A DNA stretch of 14,855 bases from Candidatus Agrococcus pullicola. Lineage in GTDB: Bacteria; Actinomycetota; Actinomycetes; Actinomycetales; Microbacteriaceae. The stretch is taken from the NCBI GenBank assembly GCA_019115685.1, contig DXDC01000125.1, positions 1-14,855 on the forward strand, read 5' to 3'. Shown one piece after another: positions 1 to 6,352 of the stretch. The translations under genes were made by a program, and so were the position numbers. Position 1 is the first letter of the stretch; each line of letters starts with the position of its first letter. The notes below the pieces were generated by a model. The model saw only the letters and a list, made by a program, of their open reading frames with translations, was not told where the DNA came from and ran no database searches.

Positions 1-147
1 CTGCTCGACACCCATCCCGAACGCCGCCGAGTCATCACCTGGAATGCGGAAGAGAACCGCCACATGCTCGCCGTCAACGAGGCGCTCGGTTTTGTCGCGG
101 TTATGAGTGAGGGTGCGTGGCAGCGGCGAGAAAGAAGGACTCGATGA
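1..147 (+). CDS. GNAT-family acetyltransferase, C-terminal fragment (5' end outside window)
   Basis: The frame is open from base 1 to the TGA at 145-147 and encodes 48 residues. The stretch NAEENRHM, then VNEALGF, matches the C-terminal end of the complete GNAT protein immediately downstream ([15 protein letters not shown]), so this is the tail of a paralogue. In GNAT acetyltransferases this part holds the last helix and strand of the acetyl-CoA-binding fold. The stop overlaps the ATG of the next gene in an ATGA arrangement, which suggests translational coupling and one operon. The family call rests only on similarity to the neighbour. The substrate cannot be inferred, and the length of the full protein is unknown. 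Confidence 0.75.
   Translation: MLDTHPERRRVITWNAEENRHMLAVNEALGFVAVMSEGAWQRRERRTR
133..139 (+). promoter_or_regulatory. Ribosome binding site deciding the GNAT start
   Basis: AGAAGGA lies four bases before the ATG at 144. It supports that ATG over the in-frame GTG at 117, which has no comparable purine-rich site and would overlap the upstream gene by 31 bases. Confidence 0.6.
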
Positions 148-1217
148 TCGTACGCGTCGAACGGTTCAAAGTTCCCGACACGGTTGAGGAGCAAAGCCTG
201 CGCGGAGACGTCTTCCGCCGCGGTGTGAGGCTCGTCAACGATTCGAACGCGGCCGTGTTCGGCGAGGGCAATCAGACGGTCACTGCTGCAACGTCCATCG
301 TCGCGCTCCGCGGCACAAGGGCGGAAAGAGCGGAGACGATCTATGCCTTCGCAGGCGACACGCTTGTGGGGATTGCAACACTTTTCTTGCCTACGGCCGA
401 ATCGACGAACGTTGCGGACACTGTCCTCTACGTCGATCCTTCTGTCACCGGTGAAGCTCGGGCCGAGGCGTTCGAATCGCTCGTGCAAGCGTCCGTCGAC
501 TGCGCCACGGAGTTCGAACGCACGACGGTTTTCGGCGGTGGCGAAGGTGTTCGTGACGGCGATATCACCGCCACGACCGGTTACGGCGGCGTGAACCGCG
601 GCGATCCGGAGTCGGAGGCGTGGCTCCGGCGCGGTGCGACGCTGTCACAGGTCTATCGCTATGGAAAGCTCGATCTCGAGTCGCTCACCGACCTAGATCA
701 GCGCCTTGCGGATGCGGAACTGCGGTCTCGCGGTTACCGAGTGATCACCTGGGGGGGAGAAACTCCTGACCACTACCGCGCTGACATGCGCACGCTGCAC
801 GAGCGAATGTCGACCGACTCCCCCATCGGTGATCTCGAACTCGAGCCGGAGCGCTGGTCCGACGAGCGACTGGCCGAGTTCGAACGCTACAAGATGGGCT
901 CGGGGCGACGGATGTTCGCTGCAGCGGTGCAACACGAGGAAAGCGGTCGTCTCGTCGGCTATACGCAACTCGTCATTGCGGACGATCCGAGCGCGCGTCA
1001 GCACAATCTCATCGTCTTGCAGGAGCACCGGGGCCATCGGCTCGGCGAGCTGCTCAAGCTCGCGGGTATCGCCCAACTGCGGCGCGAGGTACCGTACGCC
1101 GACCGCATCACGACGATGAACGCGGAAGAGAACCGGCACATGATTCGCGTCAACGAAGCGGTCGGGTTCGAGCCGGTGACCTGGACCGTCGTGTGGCAAT
1201 TGCGACTCGGCAGTTAG
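144..1217 (+). CDS. GNAT-family N-acetyltransferase (probable two-domain type)
   Basis: 357 residues from the ATG at 144. GNAT enzymes move an acetyl group from acetyl-CoA to an amine; this one is probably cytoplasmic. The acetyl-CoA-binding signature is in the C-terminal half (about residues 288-304: [17 protein letters not shown]), followed by NAEENRHM and VNEAVGF near 326-342. The length is about twice a single GNAT domain. Residues 1-170, including [12 protein letters not shown] (71-82), look like a degenerate N-terminal GNAT domain without a clear CoA motif. This fits the two-domain GNAT proteins common in actinobacteria, some of which modify antibiotics or thiols, but no substrate can be named. 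The gene is coupled by ATGA to a paralogue, so a tandem duplication is likely. The GTG at 117 is an alternative start. Confidence 0.8.
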   Translation: MIVRVERFKVPDTVEEQSLRGDVFRRGVRLVNDSNAAVFGEGNQTVTAATSIVALRGTRAERAETIYAFAGDTLVGIATLFLPTAESTNVADTVLYVDPSVTGEARAEAFESLVQASVDCATEFERTTVFGGGEGVRDGDITATTGYGGVNRGDPESEAWLRRGATLSQVYRYGKLDLESLTDLDQRLADAELRSRGYRVITWGGETPDHYRADMRTLHERMSTDSPIGDLELEPERWSDERLAEFERYKMGSGRRMFAAAVQHEESGRLVGYTQLVIADDPSARQHNLIVLQEHRGHRLGELLKLAGIAQLRREVPYADRITTMNAEENRHMIRVNEAVGFEPVTWTVVWQLRLGS

Positions 1218-1370
1218 AACCAACTTTGCCCGGCGATACGACGAAAAGGCGCGAGGAGCGCGTTTAGGAGCATCCCAGATGTGCTTCTCCCGACTTTTCC
1301 CGGAACTCCGCTTTGGACGCGTATTAGGATCTCAACGGCGTTGCATAGCTCTGCGCGGCACAATGGGTGC
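1218..1370. other. Gap between GNAT and aldehyde dehydrogenase genes
   Basis: 153 bases that probably hold the aldehyde dehydrogenase promoter. I could not pick a convincing -35/-10 pair: TTGCAT (1341-1346) and CACAAT (1359-1364) are only 12 bases apart. A short GCGC/GCGC hairpin at 1249-1261 followed by TTT could mark the end of the GNAT operon but is weak. Confidence 0.4.
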
Positions 1371-2753
1371 ATGACCGCAATTGACGTTCGCACTCTGGCC
1401 GAGGAACTCCGCGCTCGCCGCACACCCGGATTCTGGCGTTCGCGCCGCTGGCGGCTCGATCAGCTCGATGGTCTCTCCAGCATGCTGTCGCAGAACATCA
1501 CGCTGTGGGAGCAGGCGCTTGCGAAGGATCTCGGGAAGTCGGATCTCGAGTCGCATCTCACGGAGATCTCGGTCGTGCTCGAGGAGGTTCGCCTCGCTAA
1601 GCGCAATCTCTGGCGCTGGATGCTGCCGCATCCGAAACCCGTTCCCGCCTCCCTGCAGCCGGCCTGGGCGCACACCGTGCGCGATCCTCTCGGGGCCGTG
1701 CTCGTCATCGCGCCGTGGAACTACCCGTTGCAGCTCTCCCTCGCCCCGCTCGTCGGTGCTATCGCAGGAGGGAATTCCGCGGTTGTCAAGCCCAGCGAAC
1801 TCGCCCCCGCCACGAGCGAATTGCTCGCCCGCCTGGCTCCGATATACCTGGATTCCCGCGCCGTGCAGGTCATCGAGGGCGCTGTTGACGAGACGACGGC
1901 TCTTCTGGAGCAGCGCTGGGATCTCATCTTCTACACCGGCAACGGACGCGTCGCCAGGATCGTTGCGGCCGCCGCTGCGAAACATCTCACGCCAACTGTG
2001 CTGGAACTGGGAGGCAAGAGCCCGGTCTACGTCGATGCCTCGGCGAATCTGCAGGTTTCGGCACGCAGGCTGGTGTGGGCGAAGTCGATGAACGCCGGGC
2101 AGACGTGCATAGCTCCAGATTACGTGCTCGTGCACGAGTCCGTACGCGAGCCGTTCGTCGAGGAGCTCCGGCAGGCGGTGCTCGAGCAGCTCGGTACAGC
2201 GCCCGCAACCAATGCGGAGTACGCAACGATCGTCAACGAGCGACACTTCGATCGACTCAGGGGCCTTATGGATTCCGGCACCCGTCGCCTCGGCGGCGGC
2301 ATCAACCGGGACCAGCTGCGTATCGAGCCCACGGTTCTTACCGACGTCGACCCCGACAGCTCGGTCATGGCCGAAGAGATTTTCGGGCCCATTCTGCCCA
2401 TCATCGATGTTGCCGACGTCGAAGAAGCGATCGACTTCGTGACTGAGCGCGACAAGCCGCTCGCGCTCTACGTGTACGCGGAGGATACGGCAGTCGTCCG
2501 CCGATTCCAGCACGAGACAACGTCGGGGGCCCTCGGCGTCAATGTCTCGCTCGCGCACGCCGCAGTCCCGGGTCTGCCCTTCGGTGGTGTCGGAGAGAGC
2601 GGGATGGGGGCTTACCACGGCAGGAAGTCGTTCGAGGCCTTCACCCACGAGAAGGGTGTTCTCGCCAAGCCGACGCAGCTGGATACGCTGCGATTGATCT
2701 ATCCGCCGCACAGCGAGCGACGCAGAAAGCTGCTGCGTCGGCTGTTCCGCTGA
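1371..2753 (+). CDS. Aldehyde dehydrogenase, class 3-like
   Basis: 460 residues from the ATG at 1371. It oxidises an aldehyde to the acid with NAD(P)+. Family marks: APWNYPL (114-120), the cofactor-site Lys in VVKPSE (Lys140), the general base Glu in LELGG (Glu212), the nucleophile Cys246 in NAGQTCIAPDY, and EEIFGP (335-340). The compact length and the C-terminal YPPHSERRRKLLRRLF resemble class 3 / fatty-aldehyde dehydrogenases rather than the longer betaine-aldehyde type. The open frame extends upstream to an ATG at 1281, but those 30 residues do not look like the family, and the N-terminus from 1371 aligns as expected. There is no clear Shine-Dalgarno before 1371. The gene stands alone: 153 bases separate it from the GNAT gene, and a stem-loop overlaps its stop. 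The physiological aldehyde is unknown. Confidence 0.9.
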   Translation: MTAIDVRTLAEELRARRTPGFWRSRRWRLDQLDGLSSMLSQNITLWEQALAKDLGKSDLESHLTEISVVLEEVRLAKRNLWRWMLPHPKPVPASLQPAWAHTVRDPLGAVLVIAPWNYPLQLSLAPLVGAIAGGNSAVVKPSELAPATSELLARLAPIYLDSRAVQVIEGAVDETTALLEQRWDLIFYTGNGRVARIVAAAAAKHLTPTVLELGGKSPVYVDASANLQVSARRLVWAKSMNAGQTCIAPDYVLVHESVREPFVEELRQAVLEQLGTAPATNAEYATIVNERHFDRLRGLMDSGTRRLGGGINRDQLRIEPTVLTDVDPDSSVMAEEIFGPILPIIDVADVEEAIDFVTERDKPLALYVYAEDTAVVRRFQHETTSGALGVNVSLAHAAVPGLPFGGVGESGMGAYHGRKSFEAFTHEKGVLAKPTQLDTLRLIYPPHSERRRKLLRRLFR

Positions 2754-2771
2754 TCGACGTATCACGTCGAT
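2753..2771 (+). terminator. Stem-loop at the end of the aldehyde dehydrogenase gene
   Basis: ATCGACG and CGTCGAT form a perfect 7-bp stem around the 5-base loop TATCA, starting on the last base of the stop codon. No run of T follows, so a classic intrinsic terminator is not certain, but hairpins without a U-tract are common after actinobacterial genes. It faces the convergent mutM operon. A protein-binding palindrome is the alternative. Confidence 0.4.
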
Positions 2772-3129
2772 ACCTTGGCCGCGGCAGGCGTAGAAGGCGT
2801 TATGACTGCACGCAGGGTTGTTTCTAACCACTCGGCCATCTCGCCGCGGGAATTCTGCGAGAACACCGGCCGCTAGCCTGCACATGCCGTGGCCTCAGAC
2901 CGAGAGCGCAACCACTACTCAGGGCGGGTGGTGCGGTCGCGTGGTGCTATTCGAACGGTGGCGCCTGGCATCGCCGGAGCGCATCTCGCGTCGAAGAACG
3001 TGTTTTCCGCCCGTAGCTATGCGTGAGTCTGGCTCGTCGTACCGTCCGGAACGCTGCCAAGCTCTGAATAATGCTGCTCGCCGATGCTCCCGTCATGGGC
3101 AATCGACCGCTTCGCGTTGAGAGTCCTGC
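2754..3129. other. 376-base convergent intergenic region, no supported gene
   Basis: This lies between the ends of the aldehyde dehydrogenase gene (+) and mutM (-). Open frames here (for example 2818-3120, +) are rich in Arg and Ser, have no ribosome binding site and look like no family. The region contains the stem-loop at 2753-2771 and a tRNA-like fragment at 2824-2845 (minus strand). I found no T-arm, CCA end or complete RNA fold. It may be decayed sequence. Confidence 0.6.
2824..2845 (-). other. tRNA 5'-end-like fragment (Ser/Leu type)
   Basis: The minus strand read from 2845 begins GGCGAGATGGCCGAGTGG and continues TTAG. This is very close to the acceptor strand, the TG at positions 8-9 and the D-arm start of class II (Ser/Leu) tRNAs. 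The sequence that follows has no closing GGC for the D-stem, no 7-base anticodon loop and no GGTTCGAATCC-type T-arm, so it is not a working tRNA. It is either a remnant, such as one left by an integration event, or a chance match. Confidence 0.3.
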
Positions 3130-3981
3130 TCAGCGGCGCCGCTGGCACTTCGGGCAGCGGTGACTCGAACGGTTCGACCACTTCTCACGCACGATAATAG
3201 CGCCGCAGCGCGGGCACGGTTTCCCGTGCTGACCGTAGGCATTCAGCGAGTGGGCGAAGTAGCCGGACTCGCCATTGACGTTCACGTACTGGGTATCGAA
3301 CGATGTCCCGCCCTCGACGAGCGCCCTGTCGAGCACGTCTTGCACGTGCGCGAGCAATTCGAGCCCCCGCCGTTCCGAAACCCGTTTGCCCGGGGTCAGA
3401 TAGTGGAGGCGCGCCCGCCACAGTGCTTCGTCTGCGTAGATATTGCCGATACCGCTGATGAGTTGCTGGTCGAGCAGCGCCGCCTTCACGCTTTGGGAGC
3501 GCACCCGCAGGCGAGCGACGACCGCAGCCGGATCGAACGCGTCATCGATCGGGTCAAGGGCGATGTGCGCGACCTGATCCGGCACGCCCTCGCCATCGAC
3601 AGCGCGCACCGCCATACCTCCGAAAATGCGCTGGTCCGCGAACCGGATCTCGTATTCGCGTCCATCGCGAGACTCCACGACGAGTCGGATGCGTGCGTGC
3701 CGATCCGGCATCGCTCCGACCTCGCGCACCAGCATCTGCCCGCTCATGCCCAGATGCACGACAAGAGCCTCTGCACCCTCGAGCGGCACCCAGAGGAACT
3801 TGCCACGTCTGCGCGGTTCGCGCATCCGGCGGCCGACCAACGACGCCTCGAAATGCGCGCTGTCGCCGTCGTGACGACGGATCGACCGCTCGTCCAGCAC
3901 TTCGACCGACAGGACGCGCGCATCGGTAAGCGCTGGCAGGAGCCCCAACCGGACGACTTCGACTTCGGGGAGTTCAGGCAT
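3130..3981 (-). CDS. mutM: Formamidopyrimidine-DNA glycosylase (Fpg)
   Basis: 283 residues, the usual Fpg length. The enzyme removes 8-oxoguanine and ring-opened purines and nicks the strand by beta/delta elimination. The N-terminus MPELPEVE gives catalytic Pro2 and Glu3. Lys61 lies in GKFLW, and the helix-two-turn-helix is around LLDQQLISGIGNIYADEALW (169-188). The zinc finger has Cys256 and Cys259 (CPRC) with Cys276 and Cys279 (CPKC); Arg271 lies in the finger loop. The ATG overlaps the end of rnc by eight bases, so translation is probably coupled to RNase III. The frame stays open far upstream through rnc, but Pro2 fixes the start at 3981. The last codons and stop form a 14-base palindrome (3131-3144). 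It is the last gene of the minus-strand cluster. Confidence 0.96.
   Translation of the reverse strand: MPELPEVEVVRLGLLPALTDARVLSVEVLDERSIRRHDGDSAHFEASLVGRRMREPRRRGKFLWVPLEGAEALVVHLGMSGQMLVREVGAMPDRHARIRLVVESRDGREYEIRFADQRIFGGMAVRAVDGEGVPDQVAHIALDPIDDAFDPAAVVARLRVRSQSVKAALLDQQLISGIGNIYADEALWRARLHYLTPGKRVSERRGLELLAHVQDVLDRALVEGGTSFDTQYVNVNGESGYFAHSLNAYGQHGKPCPRCGAIIVREKWSNRSSHRCPKCQRRR
3131..3144 (-). terminator. GC-rich palindrome at the end of mutM
   Basis: CAGCGGCGCCGCTG is a perfect 14-base palindrome covering the last mutM codons and part of the stop. With a 4-base loop it gives a 5-bp GC stem. No T-run follows. It could help terminate the operon or be a by-product of Arg-rich codons. Confidence 0.2.
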
Positions 3982-4657
3982 TCGATGCCCGCAGACGCTT
4001 CCAGGCTTCGAGGGCAGCCGCCATTTCCGCCTGCCGTTTCGAAGAGCCTTCGCCCTTGGCCAGCTCGACACCGTCGATCTGAACGGTCGCGGCGAAGCGC
4101 CGCGCGTGATCCGGCCCCTCCGCCTCGACCGCATACACCGGGGCTCCTTTGCGCAGCCGGTCGACGAGTTCTTGCAGGGAAGTCTTCGGATCGAGTGCGG
4201 CTCCGAACCGCTCGGTGTCCTCCAGGAGGGGGCCAACGAGTCGAAGCACGAGAGCTTCGGCTTCTTCGTGACCCGCGGAGAGATACGCGGCACCGAAAAT
4301 CGCCTCCATGGTGTCGGCGAGAATCGATTCGCGATCGCTGCCACCGGTCATCATCTCGCCCTTGCCGAGGCGGATGAAGTCGCCCAGCCCGATACCGCGG
4401 GCGACTTCGGCGAGCGCAAACCCGGAGACGACCCCTGCGCGACGACGCGAGAGCTCGCCTTCATCCAGTTCGGGGAATCGACGAAACAGTTCGATCGTAA
4501 TCGCCTGTCCGAGAATCGTGTCGCCGAGGAACTCGAGTCGCTCGTTGTGCGGGCCGCCGTTCTCGTACGCCCAGGAAGTGTGCGTAAGCGCCAAAGCGAG
4601 AAGCTCGGGGTCGATCTCAACCCCGAGCTTCTCGCTCAATGACCTGTTGTCGGTCAC
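3974..4657 (-). CDS. rnc: Ribonuclease III
   Basis: 227 residues, normal length. It cleaves double-stranded RNA, including rRNA precursors. The RNase III signature NERLEFLGDTILG is at 38-50, with metal-binding acids at Glu42 and Asp46, and at Asp115 and Glu118 in LADTMEAI. The C-terminal double-stranded RNA-binding domain runs from about 155 (DPKTSLQEL) to the end, including KGEGSSKRQAEMAAALEAW. The start is the GTG at 4657, seven bases after the rpmF stop. Only a weak AAGAG-type site precedes it, so expression probably depends on read-through from rpmF. It overlaps mutM by eight bases. The order rpmF-rnc-mutM is common in actinobacteria, where smc often follows; here the cluster ends at mutM. 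Confidence 0.96.
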   Translation of the reverse strand: MTDNRSLSEKLGVEIDPELLALALTHTSWAYENGGPHNERLEFLGDTILGQAITIELFRRFPELDEGELSRRRAGVVSGFALAEVARGIGLGDFIRLGKGEMMTGGSDRESILADTMEAIFGAAYLSAGHEEAEALVLRLVGPLLEDTERFGAALDPKTSLQELVDRLRKGAPVYAVEAEGPDHARRFAATVQIDGVELAKGEGSSKRQAEMAAALEAWKRLRASNA

Positions 4658-4664
4658 GTGGCTC

Positions 4665-4868
4665 TTAGACGTCGGCGACCTTGCGGCCCTTGTACTCGAG
4701 GAACAGCGGGGTTCCAGCTGAGTCCTCGACGACCTTCGCGCGATGCGGCAGGCTGTACACGGTGCGGCCGTTCTCGACAGTCTTCACCAGCGCGGGAGGC
4801 GTGGCCTTCCACTGCGAGCGGCGAGCGTGCGTGTTCGCACGCGACTTCTTCCGCTTGGGAACTGGCAT
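4665..4868 (-). CDS. rpmF: 50S ribosomal protein L32 (cysteine-free form)
   Basis: 67 residues starting [10 protein letters not shown] with ARRSQWKA (15-22), the conserved L32 N-terminus. L32 is a small protein of the large ribosomal subunit. Many L32 proteins carry a four-Cys zinc site in the C-terminal half. This one has no cysteine at all and instead has [13 protein letters not shown] and LEYKGRK, so it is the zinc-independent type. A strong AAGGAG precedes the ATG and overlaps the stop region of the YceD gene, which fits the classic YceD-rpmF pairing. Expression is probably high and tied to growth. Confidence 0.97.
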   Translation of the reverse strand: MPVPKRKKSRANTHARRSQWKATPPALVKTVENGRTVYSLPHRAKVVEDSAGTPLFLEYKGRKVADV

Positions 4869-4870
4869 GT

Positions 4871-5425
4871 TTACTCCTTAGTTGCATCTCCCGCGCTATC
4901 GGCGGGCACGTCTTCTTGGGCTTGAAATTCCTGCAGGGCGGCCCATCGGGGGTCAATCTGGTCCTTGGGCTTCCTCGCTGTGCCGGGCACAAGCTTCGCA
5001 CCCGTTTCGGGGTCAAGCCCTGCGCAATCCGGCCGGCACACCGGCTGAAACGGCAGTGCTAGCACTACCGCGTCCCTCACGATCTGTTCGATATCGATCG
5101 AATCGCCGACTACGAACATCTCGGAATCCTCCGACCGATCATACGCGAAGAGTTCCGTAAAGTCGACTTGCACGTCAAGTGTCGTCGGATCCAGACATCG
5201 GGAACACTCTGCGTCGGCGACCGTCGTGGCCGAGCCGGTGGCGAGGATTCCCTCGTGCACGCTCTCCAGCATCCCGCTGATCTCGACATCACGGCTGGCA
5301 CCTACTGTGGCCATCCCTTCACCAACGATTTCACCGAAAGGCGCCGTCAACTCGAGATCCCGTGAGTAACCGGGCTTACGGACGAGGTCTCTGACCTGCA
5401 GTACGAAAGGTTTCGTCTTGCTCAC
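4871..5425 (-). CDS. YceD/DUF177 family protein
   Basis: 184 residues. This conserved family is almost always encoded directly before rpmF; in plants and E. coli it is tied to 23S rRNA accumulation and processing. Visible marks: the Cys pair CSRC (Cys74, Cys77) followed by LDP, a second pair Cys130 and Cys134 (CRPDC), and the C-terminal DPRWAAL (158-164). The two Cys pairs are typical of the family and could bind a metal. The tail after about 165 is acidic and probably disordered. The start is the GTG at 5425, with GGAGA close upstream and a TACACT element placed as for a leaderless transcript. The SDR gene ends 36 bases upstream on the same strand, so transcription may also enter from there. 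Confidence 0.9.
   Translation of the reverse strand: MSKTKPFVLQVRDLVRKPGYSRDLELTAPFGEIVGEGMATVGASRDVEISGMLESVHEGILATGSATTVADAECSRCLDPTTLDVQVDFTELFAYDRSEDSEMFVVGDSIDIEQIVRDAVVLALPFQPVCRPDCAGLDPETGAKLVPGTARKPKDQIDPRWAALQEFQAQEDVPADSAGDATKE
4874..4879 (-). promoter_or_regulatory. Strong ribosome binding site for rpmF
   Basis: AAGGAG lies directly before the TAA stop (4873-4871) of the upstream YceD gene and five bases from the rpmF ATG. A ribosome ending YceD translation is therefore placed on the rpmF start. Confidence 0.75.
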
Positions 5426-5431
5426 GTCTCC

Positions 5432-5437
5432 AGTGTA
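5432..5437 (-). promoter_or_regulatory. Candidate -10 element before the YceD-rpmF-rnc-mutM cluster
   Basis: TACACT fits the actinobacterial -10 pattern TANNNT and lies six bases before the GTG at 5425, so transcription would begin at or next to the start codon. No good -35 box is seen 16-19 bases upstream. Confidence 0.4.
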
Positions 5438-5461
5438 ACGCCGACGAGGCGAAGGACCTGT

Positions 5462-6229
5462 TCACTTGGCTTGCAACGGACCTTTGTGCAGGAGCCAGGC
5501 GTGTGTCTGAGCGACGGGTTTGATCGTCGTCTCGTCTACCGAAACGTGCCCCGGCAGCGCGAGCAGATCGGTCATGACGCGAGCGACGTCCTCTGCAGAT
5601 AATGGATCCTGGACGTCCTCATACACTTTCGCAGCCCGCTCTTGGTCGCCACCGAAACGGACGAGGGAGAACTCCTCGGTCTTCACGAGGCCGGGCCGCA
5701 CCTCCATGACCCGAATCGGTTCGCCACTGACTTCCAAACGCAGTACGTCCGTCAGCGCTTTCTCCGCAGCTTTCGCGGCATTGTATCCGGATCCTCCGCT
5801 GTACGGCATCGTGGCCGCGATACTCGTGACCGTCATAATGGTTGCGTAGGAACCGCCCTCGGTTGCTCGACGCAACTGCGGCAAGAGCGCCCCCGTCACG
5901 TTCTTGGTGGCGAGCACGTTCGCCTCGAACATCCAGCGCCAATCGTCGTCGCTCGTCGTCTCCACGGGGTCGAGGCCCTTCGCGCCACCGGCGACGTTCA
6001 CGAGCGTGTCCGCGCCGAAGTCGGATGCCGCGATCGCCAGCCGTGACACGTCTTCGGCTCTCGTCAAATCGGCAACTAACGTCTCGCAACCGATCTCTTC
6101 CGCGAGCGACCGCAAACGGTCTTCCCGTCGCGCGACCGCGAGAACACGCCAGCCGCGGTCGGCGGCAGCAACCGCGCACGCCCTCCCGATTCCGCTTGAG
6201 GCTCCTGTTATGACGATGGATGTGCTCAT
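5462..6229 (-). CDS. Short-chain dehydrogenase/reductase, YdfG-like
   Basis: 255 residues, one classical SDR domain. It should oxidise or reduce a hydroxyl/carbonyl substrate with NAD(P)(H). Marks: the cofactor loop TGASSGIG (8-15), ADL (53-55), NVAGG (78-82), and the catalytic set Asn104, Ser136, Tyr149 and Lys153 (YNAAK). Arg34 and Arg35 after the second strand suggest NADPH. The stretch RPGLVKTEEF then VRFGGD (178-195), with a late LPGHVSVDETTIKPVAQ, resembles YdfG-type 3-hydroxy-acid / serine dehydrogenases. I chose the ATG at 6229; a TTG at 6241 would add four residues. No strong ribosome binding site is seen. It diverges from metY and ends 36 bases before the YceD gene. The substrate is unknown. 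Confidence 0.88.
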   Translation of the reverse strand: MSTSIVITGASSGIGRACAVAAADRGWRVLAVARREDRLRSLAEEIGCETLVADLTRAEDVSRLAIAASDFGADTLVNVAGGAKGLDPVETTSDDDWRWMFEANVLATKNVTGALLPQLRRATEGGSYATIMTVTSIAATMPYSGGSGYNAAKAAEKALTDVLRLEVSGEPIRVMEVRPGLVKTEEFSLVRFGGDQERAAKVYEDVQDPLSAEDVARVMTDLLALPGHVSVDETTIKPVAQTHAWLLHKGPLQAK

Positions 6230-6285
6230 GCTGCCAGTCAATCACGAAGCGATGGTCGCATTGTTACGGAACGTGTCGGTCACCC

Positions 6286-6314
6286 TTGCCCGACTCCAAC
6301 GCGACGCCTACGCT
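6286..6314 (+). promoter_or_regulatory. Probable metY promoter
   Basis: TTGCCC (6286-6291) and TACGCT (6309-6314) are 17 bases apart, matching a housekeeping sigma factor promoter. Transcription would begin near 6321, about 32 bases before the metY ATG. The 8-base repeat TCGGTCAC occurs just before the -35 box (6276-6283) and at the end of the -10 box (6314-6321), a possible regulator site. Confidence 0.55.
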
Positions 6315-6338
6315 CGGTCACTGACGGCTCTGCCGAAC

Positions 6339-6345
6339 AGAAAGG
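6339..6345 (+). promoter_or_regulatory. Ribosome binding site of metY
   Basis: AGAAAGG lies seven bases before the ATG at 6353. The leader between the predicted transcription start and this site is too short for a SAM riboswitch. Confidence 0.55.
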
Positions 6346-6352
6346 CCCAACG

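Noticed and set aside
1249..1265. Terminator after the GNAT gene
   Set aside because: The stem is only four pairs (GCGC/GCGC) with a three-base T-run, too weak to annotate separately.
1332..2885. 517-codon open frame antisense to the aldehyde dehydrogenase gene
   Set aside because: It mirrors the strong third-position GC bias of the real gene; its translation has Arg/His/Gly-rich low-quality sequence, no family motif and no ribosome site.
2940..2965. T-arm of a tRNA around TTCGAAC
   Set aside because: The flanking bases do not form a 5-bp stem and no acceptor or anticodon arm is positioned correctly relative to the tRNA-like fragment at 2824-2845.
3130..4344. A longer mutM with a 121-residue N-terminal extension
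   Set aside because: Fpg needs Pro2 and Glu3 at the mature N-terminus; the extension is an out-of-frame reading of rnc.
3160..4377. 405-codon plus-strand frame opposite mutM and rnc
   Set aside because: Both genes underneath have full catalytic motifs; the opposite frame shows none and has no plausible start signals.
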